Assembly (NCBI RefSeq): GCF_001423585.1
Contig: NZ_LMOP01000009.1
Coordinates: forward strand, 235,496 to 299,495
Length of the DNA stretch: 64,000 nt
Source: Xanthomonas sp. Leaf148
GTDB taxonomy: Bacteria; Pseudomonadota; Gammaproteobacteria; Xanthomonadales; Xanthomonadaceae
Direction: 5' to 3'
The position numbers and the translations under genes are program-made. The notes under the pieces were generated by a model. The model saw only the letters and a program-made list of their open reading frames with translations, made no database searches and was not told the origin of the DNA. This document shows positions 55,744-63,267 of this stretch, piece after piece (the first letter of the stretch is position 1; each line of letters starts with the position of its first letter).

Positions 55744-55825
55744 TTCAGATCCATTGGACAGGGGCCGCCAGGGCGGTCCGTTGAAAACCGCTACGATTCT
55801 ACCCTTTGCCCCCGGAAGACCGCTG

Positions 55826-56647
55826 ATGATGTCCCCTGGAACCCTGCACGTGGTCGCCACGCCGATCGGTAACCTGGCCGACCTGTCGCCGCGCGCGCAG
55901 GAGGTGTTGCGTGGCGTGGCCGCGATCTGCGCCGAAGACACTCGCCACACCCGCCAATTGCTCAGCCATTTCGGCATCGACCGCCCGCTGTTGGCCCTGC
56001 ACGACCACAACGAAGAAGCCATGTCCGAACGCATCGTGGCGCGCCTGCGCGAGGGCGAGTCGCTGGCCATCGTCAGCGACGCCGGCACCCCGCTGGTCAG
56101 CGACCCCGGCTTCAAGCTGGTGCGCGCCGCCCGCGCCGCCGGCATCAAGGTCAGCCCGGTGCCGGGCGCCTGCGCGGCGATTGCCGCGCTCAGCGTGGCC
56201 GGTCTGCCCAGCGACCGCTTCAGCTTCGAGGGGTTTTTGCCGGCCAAGAGCGCTGCGCGCCGGGAGCGCCTGGCGCACCTGGCCGGCGAGACCCGCACCC
56301 TGGTGTTTTACGAATCCTCGCACCGCATCGTCGACTCGCTGGCCGACCTGCGCTTCGCCTTTGGCGACGACCGCCCGGCGGTGATCGCCCGCGAGCTGAC
56401 CAAACTGTTCGAAACCGTGCTCGACGGCAGCCTGGCCGAGTTGCAGGCCAAGGTCGAAGCCGACGACAACCAGCGCAAGGGCGAGTTCGTGGTGATGGTG
56501 CAGGGCGCCGCCGACGCCGCCGAAGGCCAACTCGCCGAAGGCCGCCGCGTCTACGCCAAACTCGCCGAGCACCTGCCGCCGTCCACCGCCGCCAAGCTCG
56601 CCGCCGAGCTGACCGGTGCGCCGCGCAAGGCGTTGTATGGCGGCTAG
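55826..56647 (+). CDS. rsmI: 16S rRNA 2'-O-methyltransferase RsmI
   Basis: A 273-aa tetrapyrrole-methylase-fold enzyme that methylates C1402 of 16S rRNA using SAM. Motifs: VVATPIGNLADLSPRA at the N-terminus, AEDTRHTRQLL, SDAGTPLVSDPG and VPGACAAIAALSVAGL, then FYESSHRIVDSL. A two-Met start; the first ATG (55826) follows GGAAG. The rsmI-rnpB order fits Pseudomonas/Xanthomonas. Complete. Confidence 0.97.
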   Translation: MMSPGTLHVVATPIGNLADLSPRAQEVLRGVAAICAEDTRHTRQLLSHFGIDRPLLALHDHNEEAMSERIVARLREGESLAIVSDAGTPLVSDPGFKLVRAARAAGIKVSPVPGACAAIAALSVAGLPSDRFSFEGFLPAKSAARRERLAHLAGETRTLVFYESSHRIVDSLADLRFAFGDDRPAVIARELTKLFETVLDGSLAELQAKVEADDNQRKGEFVVMVQGAADAAEGQLAEGRRVYAKLAEHLPPSTAAKLAAELTGAPRKALYGG

Positions 56648-56774
56648 GGTGGTCGTCGCGAGCGCACTGTGATCGGCGATGACGCTTTTTCGGTAAGGCT
56701 GTCGCGCCCGGGTGCGCTCCTACGGTCGATGGCAGGTTGGAAACGCTGCGCCGTTCTGGCTTGTGGCGATAGCG

Positions 56775-56780
56775 TAGAAT
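56775..56780 (+). promoter_or_regulatory. -10 element of rnpB (TAGAAT)
   Basis: TAGAAT lies 8 bp before the expected 5' end of RNase P RNA; TTCTGG at 56754-56759 is a poor -35 with a 15-bp spacer. Position, not sequence alone, supports it. Confidence 0.4.
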
Positions 56781-56787
56781 GCGCCCC

Positions 56788-57144
56788 GGCGGAGTCGGCC
56801 AGACAGTCGCGTCACTCGCAAGAGTGCCGAGGAAAGTCCGGGCTCCATAGGGCAAGGTGCCAGGTAACGCCTGGGCGGCGCAAGCCGACGGAAAGTGCAA
56901 CAGAGAGATACCGCCGAACGGTCTCGCAAGAGGCGCGTGGTAAGGGTGAAATGGTGCGGTAAGAGCGCACCGCGAGTCCGGTAACGGACCGGCACGGCAA
57001 ACCCCACCTGGAGCAAGACCAAATAGGGATCCATTGGCGTGGCCCGCGCTGGATCCGGGTAGGTTGCTTGAGCGCTGCGGTGACGTAGCGCCTAGACGAA
57101 TGACTGTCCACGACAGAACCCGGCTTATCGGCCGGCTCCGCCGC
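56788..57144 (+). ncRNA. rnpB: RNase P RNA, class A
   Basis: The catalytic RNA that matures tRNA 5' ends. Universal blocks are visible in order: GAGGAAAGTCCGGGCTCCAT (CR-I), GCCAGGTAACGCCTGGG, TGCAACAGAGAG, GGTAAGGGTGAAATGGTGCG, GAGCAAGACCAAATAGGG, GGGTAGGTTGCTTGAG, and the 3' block ACAGAACCCGGCTTATCGG (CR-V). The ends GGCGGAGTCGGCC and GGCCGGCTCCGCC pair to close the molecule. Length about 357 nt is normal. Confidence 0.97.
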
Positions 57145-57713
57145 CTCTTTTGGGCGTAGGCCCAAAAAAGGCGCCCACGCTTCGTACCGCCTGCGGCGGT
57201 ACAAAACGCGGGTCCCGCTCCGTGGCATACCAGAACCCCGCGGCTATCGCCGCGCCCCCTTGACTCAAGGGGGCTTGCAGTTAGGTGGTTGGTCGAGGCG
57301 CTTGCGCGATGCGCTCGCTTGCCCCAATTGCGGAATGATTAGTCGAATGAGTGGTTGAATGGCGCGTCCAGCGATTTGATGGGCATGCCAGAACCTCGCG
57401 GCTGTGTCGCTGCCTTCTTTGGGCGTTCGCCCCAAGAAGGCACCCACGCTTCGTACCGCCTGCGGCAGTACAAAACGCGGGCCCCGCTCCGGGCATGCCA
57501 GAACCCCGCGGCTGTGTCGCTGCCTTCTTTGGGCGTTCGCCCCAAGCAGACGCCCAGGTTTCGTACCGCCTGCGGCGGTACAACGCGCGGGTCCCGTTCC
57601 GTGGCATGCCAGAACCCCGCGGCTGTCGCCGCGCGCCCTTGACTCTAGGGGGCTTGCAGTTGGGTGGTTGGTCGAGGCGCTTGCGCGATGCGCTCGCTTG
57701 CCCGTATTGGCGA
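57145..57713 (+). repeat. rnpB-downstream repeat field
   Basis: Three copies of a core of about 110 bp: 57145-57255, 57381-57490 and 57491-57600 plus a partial extension to 57636. The second and third are exact 110-bp tandem neighbours. The core includes a hairpin (CCTTCTTTGGGCG, TTCG, CCCCAAGAAGG type) and CTTCGTACCGCCTGCGGC. A second unit, the tail (CTTGACTC, then GTTGGTCGAGGCGCTTGCGC), occurs twice: 57259-57338 and 57639-57713. Order: core, tail, ccdB remnant, core, core, partial core, tail, ccdB. Confidence 0.88.
57339..57383 (-). pseudogene. Decayed 3'-end remnant of ccdB
   Basis: Read leftward, this stretch ends in a stop codon and encodes PIKSLDAPFNHSFD, matching the end of the intact downstream CcdB (TIIDALDELFTRSFG) at the I, LD, F, SF and stop positions. 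About 31 of 45 bases match the ccdB 3' end at 57719-57763. It sits directly beyond the first tail repeat, exactly where ccdB sits beyond the second. Confidence 0.72.
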
Positions 57714-57718
57714 GATGG

Positions 57719-58036
57719 CTAGCCGAATGAGCGGGTGAACAGCTCGTCCAGGGCGTCGATGATGGTCTGGCCTTGGTCCTTGAGGGAGCCGGCAGGGTTG
57801 TTGAGCACTGCGAGCGGCACCGAGGTCATTTCCAGGGGTTGCAAGATGACGCGTTGGCCGGCGACGGTGAGTTCCGGGGTGAAGCGGGACGGGGTTGGGG
57901 AGTGCTTGGACTTGATGACCAGGGGCACGACGACGCGGCGGGGGGAGGCGTCGAAGATCTTCGACTGGACCACGACCACGTAGGGGATGTTCTTGTTCTG
58001 TCCGACGTTTGCGTAGACATCGAACTGGTCGGTCAT
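57719..58036 (-). CDS. ccdB: CcdB-family toxin (DNA gyrase poison)
   Basis: A 105-aa toxin of the CcdB family. Typical text: MTDQFDVYANVG at the N-terminus, IPYVVVVQSKIFD, RRVVVPLVIKS, and the C-terminal ALDELFTRSFG (the usual CcdB end is a helix with a final W-G-I or related; here F-G). CcdB poisons DNA gyrase; activity here is inferred. It overlaps its antitoxin as ATGA. Its 3' end touches the tail repeat. The upstream frame to 58090 is not part of it. Confidence 0.9.
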   Translation of the reverse strand: MTDQFDVYANVGQNKNIPYVVVVQSKIFDASPRRVVVPLVIKSKHSPTPSRFTPELTVAGQRVILQPLEMTSVPLAVLNNPAGSLKDQGQTIIDALDELFTRSFG

Positions 58037-58284
58037 AAAGTGGAGAACTCGTCGGCGAAGGAGCCGTGCGTGTCGGTGAAGGTCTTCCATTCGCTCGCAG
58101 CGCGCTGCAACTCCATCGCTCTGGCGCTATGGCTATCGCGCTCTTTGGTGACGTAGTCGGCCAGCAGTTCTTCGACCTTTGCCGACAGGTTGCCGGTCAT
58201 CGCCCGTGCCTGTGCGGCCAGGTCCGAGTTGATGGTCAGGTTCAGCGGTTTCTTTTGCGCGGAACTGTCGTAGTAACGGCTCAT
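58033..58284 (-). CDS. ccdA: CcdA-family antitoxin
   Basis: An 83-aa antitoxin that neutralises CcdB and represses its own promoter. An N-terminal ribbon-helix-helix-like part (KKPLNLTINSDLAAQARAM) is followed by a flexible acidic tail ending SFADEFSTL. It is the upstream gene of the pair, with ATGA overlap to ccdB. The short N-terminus (SRYYDSSAQ) is normal. No promoter was clear; a palindromic operator is not obvious by eye. Confidence 0.9.
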   Translation of the reverse strand: MSRYYDSSAQKKPLNLTINSDLAAQARAMTGNLSAKVEELLADYVTKERDSHSARAMELQRAASEWKTFTDTHGSFADEFSTL

Positions 58285-58334
58285 GGTCGGCCTCCTGTCG
58301 TTCATGCGCACGCTATGCGCATGATTGCGCAGTG

Positions 58335-59102
58335 TCAACGCGTACCGAAGATGTCCAGCCGTGTTTCGCCCTGGAATGTTCCACCAGGGCCGAAGCGGCG
58401 TTCGTGGATGAAGCCGCTGCCTGCATGATCCACCGCCACGATGCTGCTGGCGCGGGTGCCGTAGCTCTGGCCGGCGATGAAGGCGGCCGAGAGCAAGCGT
58501 TCGGTGGGTAGATCGACGCCGGTGTGGGGCAGGGCATCGTCGGGAGCGACGGCGGCGTTGCCCAGGGCGGTCCACAGCGGTTGCAGGTCCTCGCTGCGTG
58601 TGGCGCACCAGTCATGCAAGACCCCAGTTAGCGCAGCGGTCTTGGGCCAGGGCGCGTCCAGCGGGCCGTTGGACATCCCATGGATGCCGGGAGCCAGGGT
58701 GCGTGCCAGCGGTGGGTGATTGCTGAGGTGTTCGCAGCGCTCGGCGTCGCACAGCAGCAGGTTGAACGGTGGGAACGCGTGTCCGTCCGCGGCCAGTTCC
58801 TGGGCATAGGCAGTAGCGTCGGAACTGCCGGATAGATAGTCGGCAATCAGATGACCGCGCGAGCGTCCGGACGTGGTGGCCATCAGGTCGCGCACGTTGG
58901 TGACCACGGCGACTCGGCCGTCGCTGCCCAGTCCGACCCAGCTTCCGCCCGAGCGCAGGTCGCGCCCGGCTAGCACGTTGTCGGCAGGCGCTGCCCAGCG
59001 CGCAAGCGGTGCGGTGGGGCGTTCGTGGAATTCATCGCGGTTGCCTGCCAGCAGCAGGCGCCAACGCGGGTGGGTTTTCCAGGCAAGAGCGACTAAGCAC
59101 AT
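58335..59102 (-). CDS. NRDE-family (TANGO2-like) protein
   Basis: A 255-aa protein of the NRDE/TANGO2 family. The signature is at the N-terminus: MCLVALAWKTHPRWRLLLAG then NRDEFHERPTAPL, and later GTWLGL-like GGSWVGLGSDGRVAVVTNVR, with SNGPLDAPWPKT and a C-terminal FIHERRFG. The N-terminal Cys at position 2 suggests an Ntn-hydrolase-like fold. TANGO2 relatives are linked to haem or lipid handling, but bacterial roles are unknown. It sits between ccdAB and the dcw cluster. Confidence 0.9.
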   Translation of the reverse strand: MCLVALAWKTHPRWRLLLAGNRDEFHERPTAPLARWAAPADNVLAGRDLRSGGSWVGLGSDGRVAVVTNVRDLMATTSGRSRGHLIADYLSGSSDATAYAQELAADGHAFPPFNLLLCDAERCEHLSNHPPLARTLAPGIHGMSNGPLDAPWPKTAALTGVLHDWCATRSEDLQPLWTALGNAAVAPDDALPHTGVDLPTERLLSAAFIAGQSYGTRASSIVAVDHAGSGFIHERRFGPGGTFQGETRLDIFGTR

Positions 59103-59238
59103 GCCGCCAAGTGTGGCGCGTTTGCGCAGCCATGCGGTGCAGCTGGCGCAGTGTGAAGTGAGACGCGGGTCGTGTTTACACAGCCTTCACGCCCCTGAAT
59201 TTTTGTTCAATCTCAAAATCTGAGACGAAACAGCAACT

Positions 59239-59247
59239 TGTGGATAA
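59239..59247 (-). promoter_or_regulatory. Perfect DnaA box
   Basis: TGTGGATAA is the exact complement of the DnaA box TTATCCACA. It lies 187 bp before the mraZ start codon and 71 bp before the -35 element. A single perfect box; no second strong one was seen nearby. Confidence 0.5.
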
Positions 59248-59317
59248 GCTTTGAACAAGTCTCTAAAGAGTGCTGCAACTCATTGATGCGACTGGCGATT
59301 TGCGACCTTGAAAACTG

Positions 59318-59345
59318 TTGACAACCTTTGGCGCACTGCTAAGGT
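59318..59345 (+). promoter_or_regulatory. Promoter of mraZ/dcw
   Basis: A consensus -35 TTGACA (59318-59323), a 16-bp spacer and -10-like TAAGGT (59340-59345). Transcription would start near 59352, inside the repeat array. Confidence 0.55.
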
Positions 59346-59389
59346 GGGCATCGGAGGGAAAACCAGGTGTTTTGTGGTTTTTCGTGGTT
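59345..59389 (+). promoter_or_regulatory. Candidate MraZ operator: five pentamers at 10-bp steps
   Basis: TGGGC, AGGGA, AGGTG, TGGTT and TGGTT start at 59345, 59355, 59365, 59375 and 59385, a strict 10-bp period of (T/A)GG(G/T). In E. coli MraZ binds TGGGN direct repeats separated by 5 bp in front of its own gene; the spacing here is the same. Confidence 0.6.
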
Positions 59390-59425
59390 CAATGATCCCC
59401 CAGCGGGTATTCGAGGTTGCATTCG

Positions 59426-59872
59426 GTGTTTCAGGGCGAGACTGCCATCACGGTGGACGACAAGGGGCGCATGGCGGTACCTACCGCGTATCGCGACCTG
59501 GTCACGCGTGTGAGCGGCAACCGCCTGGTGCTCACCTACAACCCGTTCGAAGCCGGTTGCCTGTGGCTGTATGCGGAGAAGGAGTGGGAGCGGGTGCGCG
59601 ACGATGTGATGTCCAAGCCCAACACCCAGCGCGTGGTCCGCACGCTGCAGCAAAAACTGGTGGGTTCCTCCGCGGTGCTGGAGCTGGACGCCAATGGCCG
59701 TCTGAGCATTCCGGCCAGCCACCGCAACGCGGTCGGCATCGAGAAGAAAGCCGTGCTGCTTGGCATGGGCGACAAATTCGAACTCTGGAGCGAGCAGGCA
59801 CATCGCGCACTGATCCAGCAGACATTGTCTGACGGGGATCTGGGCGATGAATTGCTCGATCTCAGGTTGTGA
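59426..59872 (+). CDS. mraZ: MraZ, transcriptional regulator of the dcw cluster
   Basis: A 148-aa AbrB-like DNA-binding protein with two SpoVT/AbrB-like repeats that form a ring and repress their own promoter. First repeat: [19 protein letters not shown]; second: [25 protein letters not shown] start at 59426 gives the standard MFQGE N-terminus; a TTG at 59417 would add three residues. Its last bases overlap a GTG for rsmH. Full length. Confidence 0.95.
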   Translation: MFQGETAITVDDKGRMAVPTAYRDLVTRVSGNRLVLTYNPFEAGCLWLYAEKEWERVRDDVMSKPNTQRVVRTLQQKLVGSSAVLELDANGRLSIPASHRNAVGIEKKAVLLGMGDKFELWSEQAHRALIQQTLSDGDLGDELLDLRL

Positions 59873-59886
59873 GCCGGGGTGCCCGG

Positions 59887-60945
59887 ATGCGCGGTGAAGC
59901 GCAGCCCGGTCACCCGGTGTCGCAGCCGCCGGCGGCCCATGTGCCGGTGCTGTACACGCAGGTTCTGGATGGCCTGCAGGTGACCGAAGGCGGAACCTAT
60001 CTCGATGGCACGTTCGGGCGTGGCGGACACGCACGCGGCGTGCTGGAACACCTTGGCCCGGGAGGTCGACTGCTGGTGATGGACAAGGACCCTGAAGCGA
60101 TCGCAGTGGCCGAACAGACGTTCGGCGGCGATGCGCGCGTGTCCATCCATCGCGGCAGCTTCGCCGGACTCGGTCAGGTGGTCGCCGCTGCGACCGTCGA
60201 CGGCATCCTGCTGGACCTGGGCGTGTCCTCGCCGCAGCTGGACGTGGCCGGCCGCGGTTTCAGTTTCGGCAAGGACGGCCCGCTGGACATGCGCATGGAT
60301 CCGGACGCCGGACAGAGCGCGGCCGAGTGGCTGGCGCATGCCAGCGACCGCGAGATCGCCGATGTGTTGTGGACCTATGGCGAAGAACGCCAGAGCCGCC
60401 GTATCGCACGCGCCATCGTGGCTCGCCGCGCCGAACAGCCGCTGCTGCGTACCGCGCAGCTGGCCGACCTGATCGCCTCGGTGATGCCGCGCGGCGACAG
60501 TAAGACACATCCGGCCACGCGCAGCTTTCAGGCCATCCGCATCCACATCAACCGCGAGCTGGCCGATCTGGAAGCCGGGCTGGACGCCGCGCTGGGCGCG
60601 CTCAAGCCGGGCGGCCGGTTGGCGGTGATCAGCTTCCACTCGCTGGAAGACCGCATCGTCAAGCAGTTCATGGCCCGCTACGCCAAGGCCCCGCCGAGCA
60701 ACCGCCGCCTACCCGAAGCGCAGCCGTTCGTGCCGACGCTGCAGCTGGTGACAGGCGCAGTCAAGGCTGACTTCGACGAGTTGAGCGTCAACCCGCGTGC
60801 GCGCAGCGCAGTACTGCGGGTGGCCGAGAAGCTGGGAATGGGGAATGGGGAATGGGGAATGGGTAACGGCGACAGCGCTACTGCTCCCCGATTCCCAAAT
60901 CCCGATTCCCGATTCCCGGCGGCTCCGGACGGAGACGCCCAATGA
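59887..60945 (+). CDS. rsmH: 16S rRNA m4C1402 methyltransferase RsmH with repeat-encoded tail
   Basis: About 352 aa from ATG 59887 (a GTG at 59869 overlapping the mraZ stop is an alternative). SAM-binding text: [47 protein letters not shown] and [11 protein letters not shown]-side: [17 protein letters not shown] and [15 protein letters not shown], the normal C-terminus. It is followed by about 36 extra residues, [14 protein letters not shown] then [11 protein letters not shown], encoded by heptamer element H5. The ftsL ATGA overlap is preserved despite the insertion. Partners with RsmI (same nucleotide). Confidence 0.95.
   Translation: MRGEAQPGHPVSQPPAAHVPVLYTQVLDGLQVTEGGTYLDGTFGRGGHARGVLEHLGPGGRLLVMDKDPEAIAVAEQTFGGDARVSIHRGSFAGLGQVVAAATVDGILLDLGVSSPQLDVAGRGFSFGKDGPLDMRMDPDAGQSAAEWLAHASDREIADVLWTYGEERQSRRIARAIVARRAEQPLLRTAQLADLIASVMPRGDSKTHPATRSFQAIRIHINRELADLEAGLDAALGALKPGGRLAVISFHSLEDRIVKQFMARYAKAPPSNRRLPEAQPFVPTLQLVTGAVKADFDELSVNPRARSAVLRVAEKLGMGNGEWGMGNGDSATAPRFPNPDSRFPAAPDGDAQ
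60834..60919 (+). repeat. Inverted heptamer-array element H5 inside the rsmH 3' end
   Basis: The left arm (60834-60864) is GGGAATG x4; the right arm (60886-60919) is GATTCCC-type units. Together they form an inverted repeat lying fully within the rsmH reading frame and encoding its C-terminal tail. Confidence 0.9.
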
Positions 60946-61205
60946 GCCGCCTGCTGCTGATCGTGCTGCTGGCCTGCAGCATCGCCTCGGCGATCGGGGT
61001 GGTGTACATGCGCCACATGCACCGCAAGCTGTTCGTGCAGTTGTCCAAGCTCGAACACGCGCGCGATGAATTGAACATCGAATTCGGCCGGCTGCAGCTG
61101 GAGCAGGCCACCTGGGCGGAAAGCAACCGTGTCGATCAGGTCGCGCGTGCGCGCATCGGGATGAAGTTCCCGGAGACCAACGACATCGTGGTGGTGCGCC
61201 CATGA
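60942..61205 (+). CDS. ftsL: Cell division protein FtsL
   Basis: An 87-aa bitopic protein of the divisome FtsQLB complex. It has a short cytoplasmic start, one helix ([20 protein letters not shown]) and a leucine-zipper-like coiled coil ([20 protein letters not shown]). It ends [10 protein letters not shown], the usual FtsL C-terminus. ATGA overlap with rsmH. Its stop overlaps the ATG of the repeat ORF. Confidence 0.93.
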   Translation: MSRLLLIVLLACSIASAIGVVYMRHMHRKLFVQLSKLEHARDELNIEFGRLQLEQATWAESNRVDQVARARIGMKFPETNDIVVVRP

Positions 61206-61404
61206 CGACTTGGCACGATAGCCGTTTTGCACGGGCAAGCTGCCCGCAGAGTGGCGCACACGCAGCTGCGCCCATGACAAAGCGGCACGACAGCCTTTTT
61301 GCACGGGCACTCCGCGCACACGGAGGTGCGCCCATGACAAAACGGCAGGACAGCCGTTTTGCACGGCGCAGCCGCCCGCAGGGTGGCGCACACGGAGGTG
61401 CGCC
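61202..61404 (+). repeat. Three tandem units (60-72 bp) in the ftsL-ftsI spacer
   Basis: Units at 61202-61273, 61274-61333 and 61334-61404 share GACAGCCGTTTTGCACGG and GGCGCACACGGAGGTGCGCC cores. The boundary of every unit is a GCGCCC-ATGA junction, the same form as the ftsI start, so the spacer looks like duplications of the ftsI start region. Confidence 0.85.
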
Positions 61405-61408
61405 ATGA
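61202..61408 (+). CDS. Candidate 68-aa three-repeat ORF between ftsL and ftsI
   Basis: Three in-frame peptide repeats: [36 protein letters not shown] and MTKRQDSRFARRSRPQGG (each followed by a short Ala/His/Gly/Pro end). DNA units start at 61202, 61274 and 61334 (72, 60 and 71 bp), each beginning at an ATGA. The first ATG overlaps the ftsL stop and the last stop overlaps the ftsI ATG. Basic, low-complexity, no family recognised. It may be a translated spacer that preserves coupling or simply repeat DNA that stayed open. Confidence 0.35.
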   Translation: MTTWHDSRFARASCPQSGAHAAAPMTKRHDSLFARALRAHGGAPMTKRQDSRFARRSRPQGGAHGGAP

Positions 61409-63267
61409 AAGCCGGCCGCAACCGCCCCCGTAGCAACTTCAACCTGCGCGGCCGGCTGACCCTGGTCGGCATCGCGCTGGGTTTGTGCTCGGTAACGTTG
61501 ATCGGGCGCGCTGCATTCGTGCAGCTGGTCAACCGCGATTTCTATCAGCGCCAGGGCGAAGCGCGCTATCTGCGTGAGCTGCCGATCGCCACCTCGCGCG
61601 GCATGATCACCGACCGCAATGGCGAGCCGTTGGCCGTATCCACGCCGGTGGAATCGATCTGGGTCAATCCGCAGGAACTGCTGCGCAACCCCGACCGCAT
61701 TCCCGAGTTGGCCAAGGCGCTCGGCCAGCCGCTGGACGAGTTGAACGCCAAGCTGGCGCAAAAGGCCGGCAAGGAATTCATGTACCTGCAGCGCCGGATC
61801 AACCCGGACAAGGCGCATGCGATCGTTGAGTTAAAGATTCCGGGCGTGTTTTCGCAGCGCGAGTTCCGGCGCTTCTATCCGCAAGGCGAAGCGATGGCCC
61901 ACGTGCTGGGCTTCACCAATATCGACGACCGCGGCCAGGAAGGGCTGGAGCTGGCCTTCGACGAATGGCTGCGCGGCAAGCCCGGCTCCAAGAAGGTGGT
62001 GCGCGATGCGCGCGGCGCCATCGTGGAGAGCGTGGATCTGGTGCGTCCGGCACAACCGGGCAAGGATCTGACGCTGAGCATCGACCGCCGCATCCAGTTC
62101 CTGGCCTACAAGGAGCTGCGTAACGCGTTGGTCGAAAACAATGCCGCTGGCGGGTCGATGGTGGTGATGGATGTGGCCACCGGCGAAGTGTTGGCGATGG
62201 TCAACCTGCCGACCTACAACCCCAACTCGGTGACCGGCATCAATCCGTCGGCACGACGCAATCGCGCCGTCACCGATCTGGTCGAGCCGGGCTCGACGAT
62301 GAAGCCGTTGACCGTGGCCACCGCGCTGACCGCCGGCGTGGTGACCAAGGACACCGTCATCGATACCAACCCCGGTTATATGTCGGTGGGGCGCTTCACC
62401 ATTCGCGATGTGCCGCGCAACAACGGCGTACTCAACGTCACCGGCGTGATCACCCGCAGCTCCAATATCGGTGCGGCCAAGATCGCGGCCAAGGTGCCGG
62501 ACCAGACGTTCTATCAGTCGATCCGCAACTTCGGTTACGGCAGCGCGCCGCATAGCGGTTTTCCGGGCGAATCTGCCGGCGTGGTGCTGCAGCCGGCGCG
62601 CTGGAGCGGCCCGTCCAAGACCACGATGTCGTACGGCTACGGCTTGTCGGTGACGCCGCTGCAGATTGCGCAGGCGTACGCCACGCTGGGCAACGGCGGC
62701 AAGCTGACGCCGCCGACTTTCGTGCGTGGCCAGCACAACGAGACCCGTCAGGTGATCACCCCCGAGGTGGCGCGACAGGTCATCGACATGATGGAGACGG
62801 TGGTGACTCAGGGCGGCGCCAAGGGCGCGGCGATCCTGGGCTATCACGTGGCTGGCAAGACCGGTACCGCGCGCAAGAACGGCGCCAATGGTTACGAGCG
62901 CGGGCATTACAACGCGCTGTTTGCCGGTCTGGTGCCGGCCACGCGCCCGCGCTTTGCCACCGTCATCGTCATCAACGATCCGCAGGGCAAGGTGTATTAC
63001 GGCGGCCTGGTGTCGGCACCGGTGTTCCATAAGGTGATGGAAGGTGCGCTGCGGTTGATGGACGTGCCGCCGGATGACATCCAGTCGTGGCTGGCCGCGC
63101 AGGCCGCCGGCAAGACCGGCCAACCGATCGTCAAGCCGCAACCCGCCGATCTGGATCCGGCGCTGGTGCCGGACCCGGTGGATGAAGTGTCGGCCGGCAT
63201 TCCGACCGCGATCGCACCGCCGCCTGCGCCTGCGCAGCCTGCGCCGTTGCAGGAGAGCCGTCAGTGA
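61405..63267 (+). CDS. ftsI: Peptidoglycan transpeptidase FtsI (PBP3)
   Basis: A 620-aa septal D,D-transpeptidase. An N-terminal helix ([19 protein letters not shown]), a pedestal/dimerisation domain, and the penicillin-binding domain with the three active-site motifs: [13 protein letters not shown] (S-x-x-K, Ser about 300), SSNIG (SxN, about 353) and KTGTARK (KTG, about 487). The C-terminal tail is Pro/Ala-rich. ATGA overlap with the repeat ORF; GTGA overlap with murE. Complete. Confidence 0.97.
   Translation: MKAGRNRPRSNFNLRGRLTLVGIALGLCSVTLIGRAAFVQLVNRDFYQRQGEARYLRELPIATSRGMITDRNGEPLAVSTPVESIWVNPQELLRNPDRIPELAKALGQPLDELNAKLAQKAGKEFMYLQRRINPDKAHAIVELKIPGVFSQREFRRFYPQGEAMAHVLGFTNIDDRGQEGLELAFDEWLRGKPGSKKVVRDARGAIVESVDLVRPAQPGKDLTLSIDRRIQFLAYKELRNALVENNAAGGSMVVMDVATGEVLAMVNLPTYNPNSVTGINPSARRNRAVTDLVEPGSTMKPLTVATALTAGVVTKDTVIDTNPGYMSVGRFTIRDVPRNNGVLNVTGVITRSSNIGAAKIAAKVPDQTFYQSIRNFGYGSAPHSGFPGESAGVVLQPARWSGPSKTTMSYGYGLSVTPLQIAQAYATLGNGGKLTPPTFVRGQHNETRQVITPEVARQVIDMMETVVTQGGAKGAAILGYHVAGKTGTARKNGANGYERGHYNALFAGLVPATRPRFATVIVINDPQGKVYYGGLVSAPVFHKVMEGALRLMDVPPDDIQSWLAAQAAGKTGQPIVKPQPADLDPALVPDPVDEVSAGIPTAIAPPPAPAQPAPLQESRQ

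Larger units (their letters stand above)
59103..59425. promoter_or_regulatory. Regulatory region of the dcw cluster
   Basis: About 320 bp, AT-richer than its surroundings. It contains the DnaA box, the promoter and the 10-bp-period repeat array annotated separately. No gene is supported in it. Confidence 0.6.

Noticed and set aside
56690..57234. Protein frames across rnpB
   Set aside because: The region is RNase P RNA by clear conserved blocks; the frames are incidental.
60709..61818. 369-aa minus-strand frame across rsmH, ftsL and ftsI
   Set aside because: Cys/Arg-rich antisense of essential genes; the internal repeats come from the ftsL-ftsI spacer.
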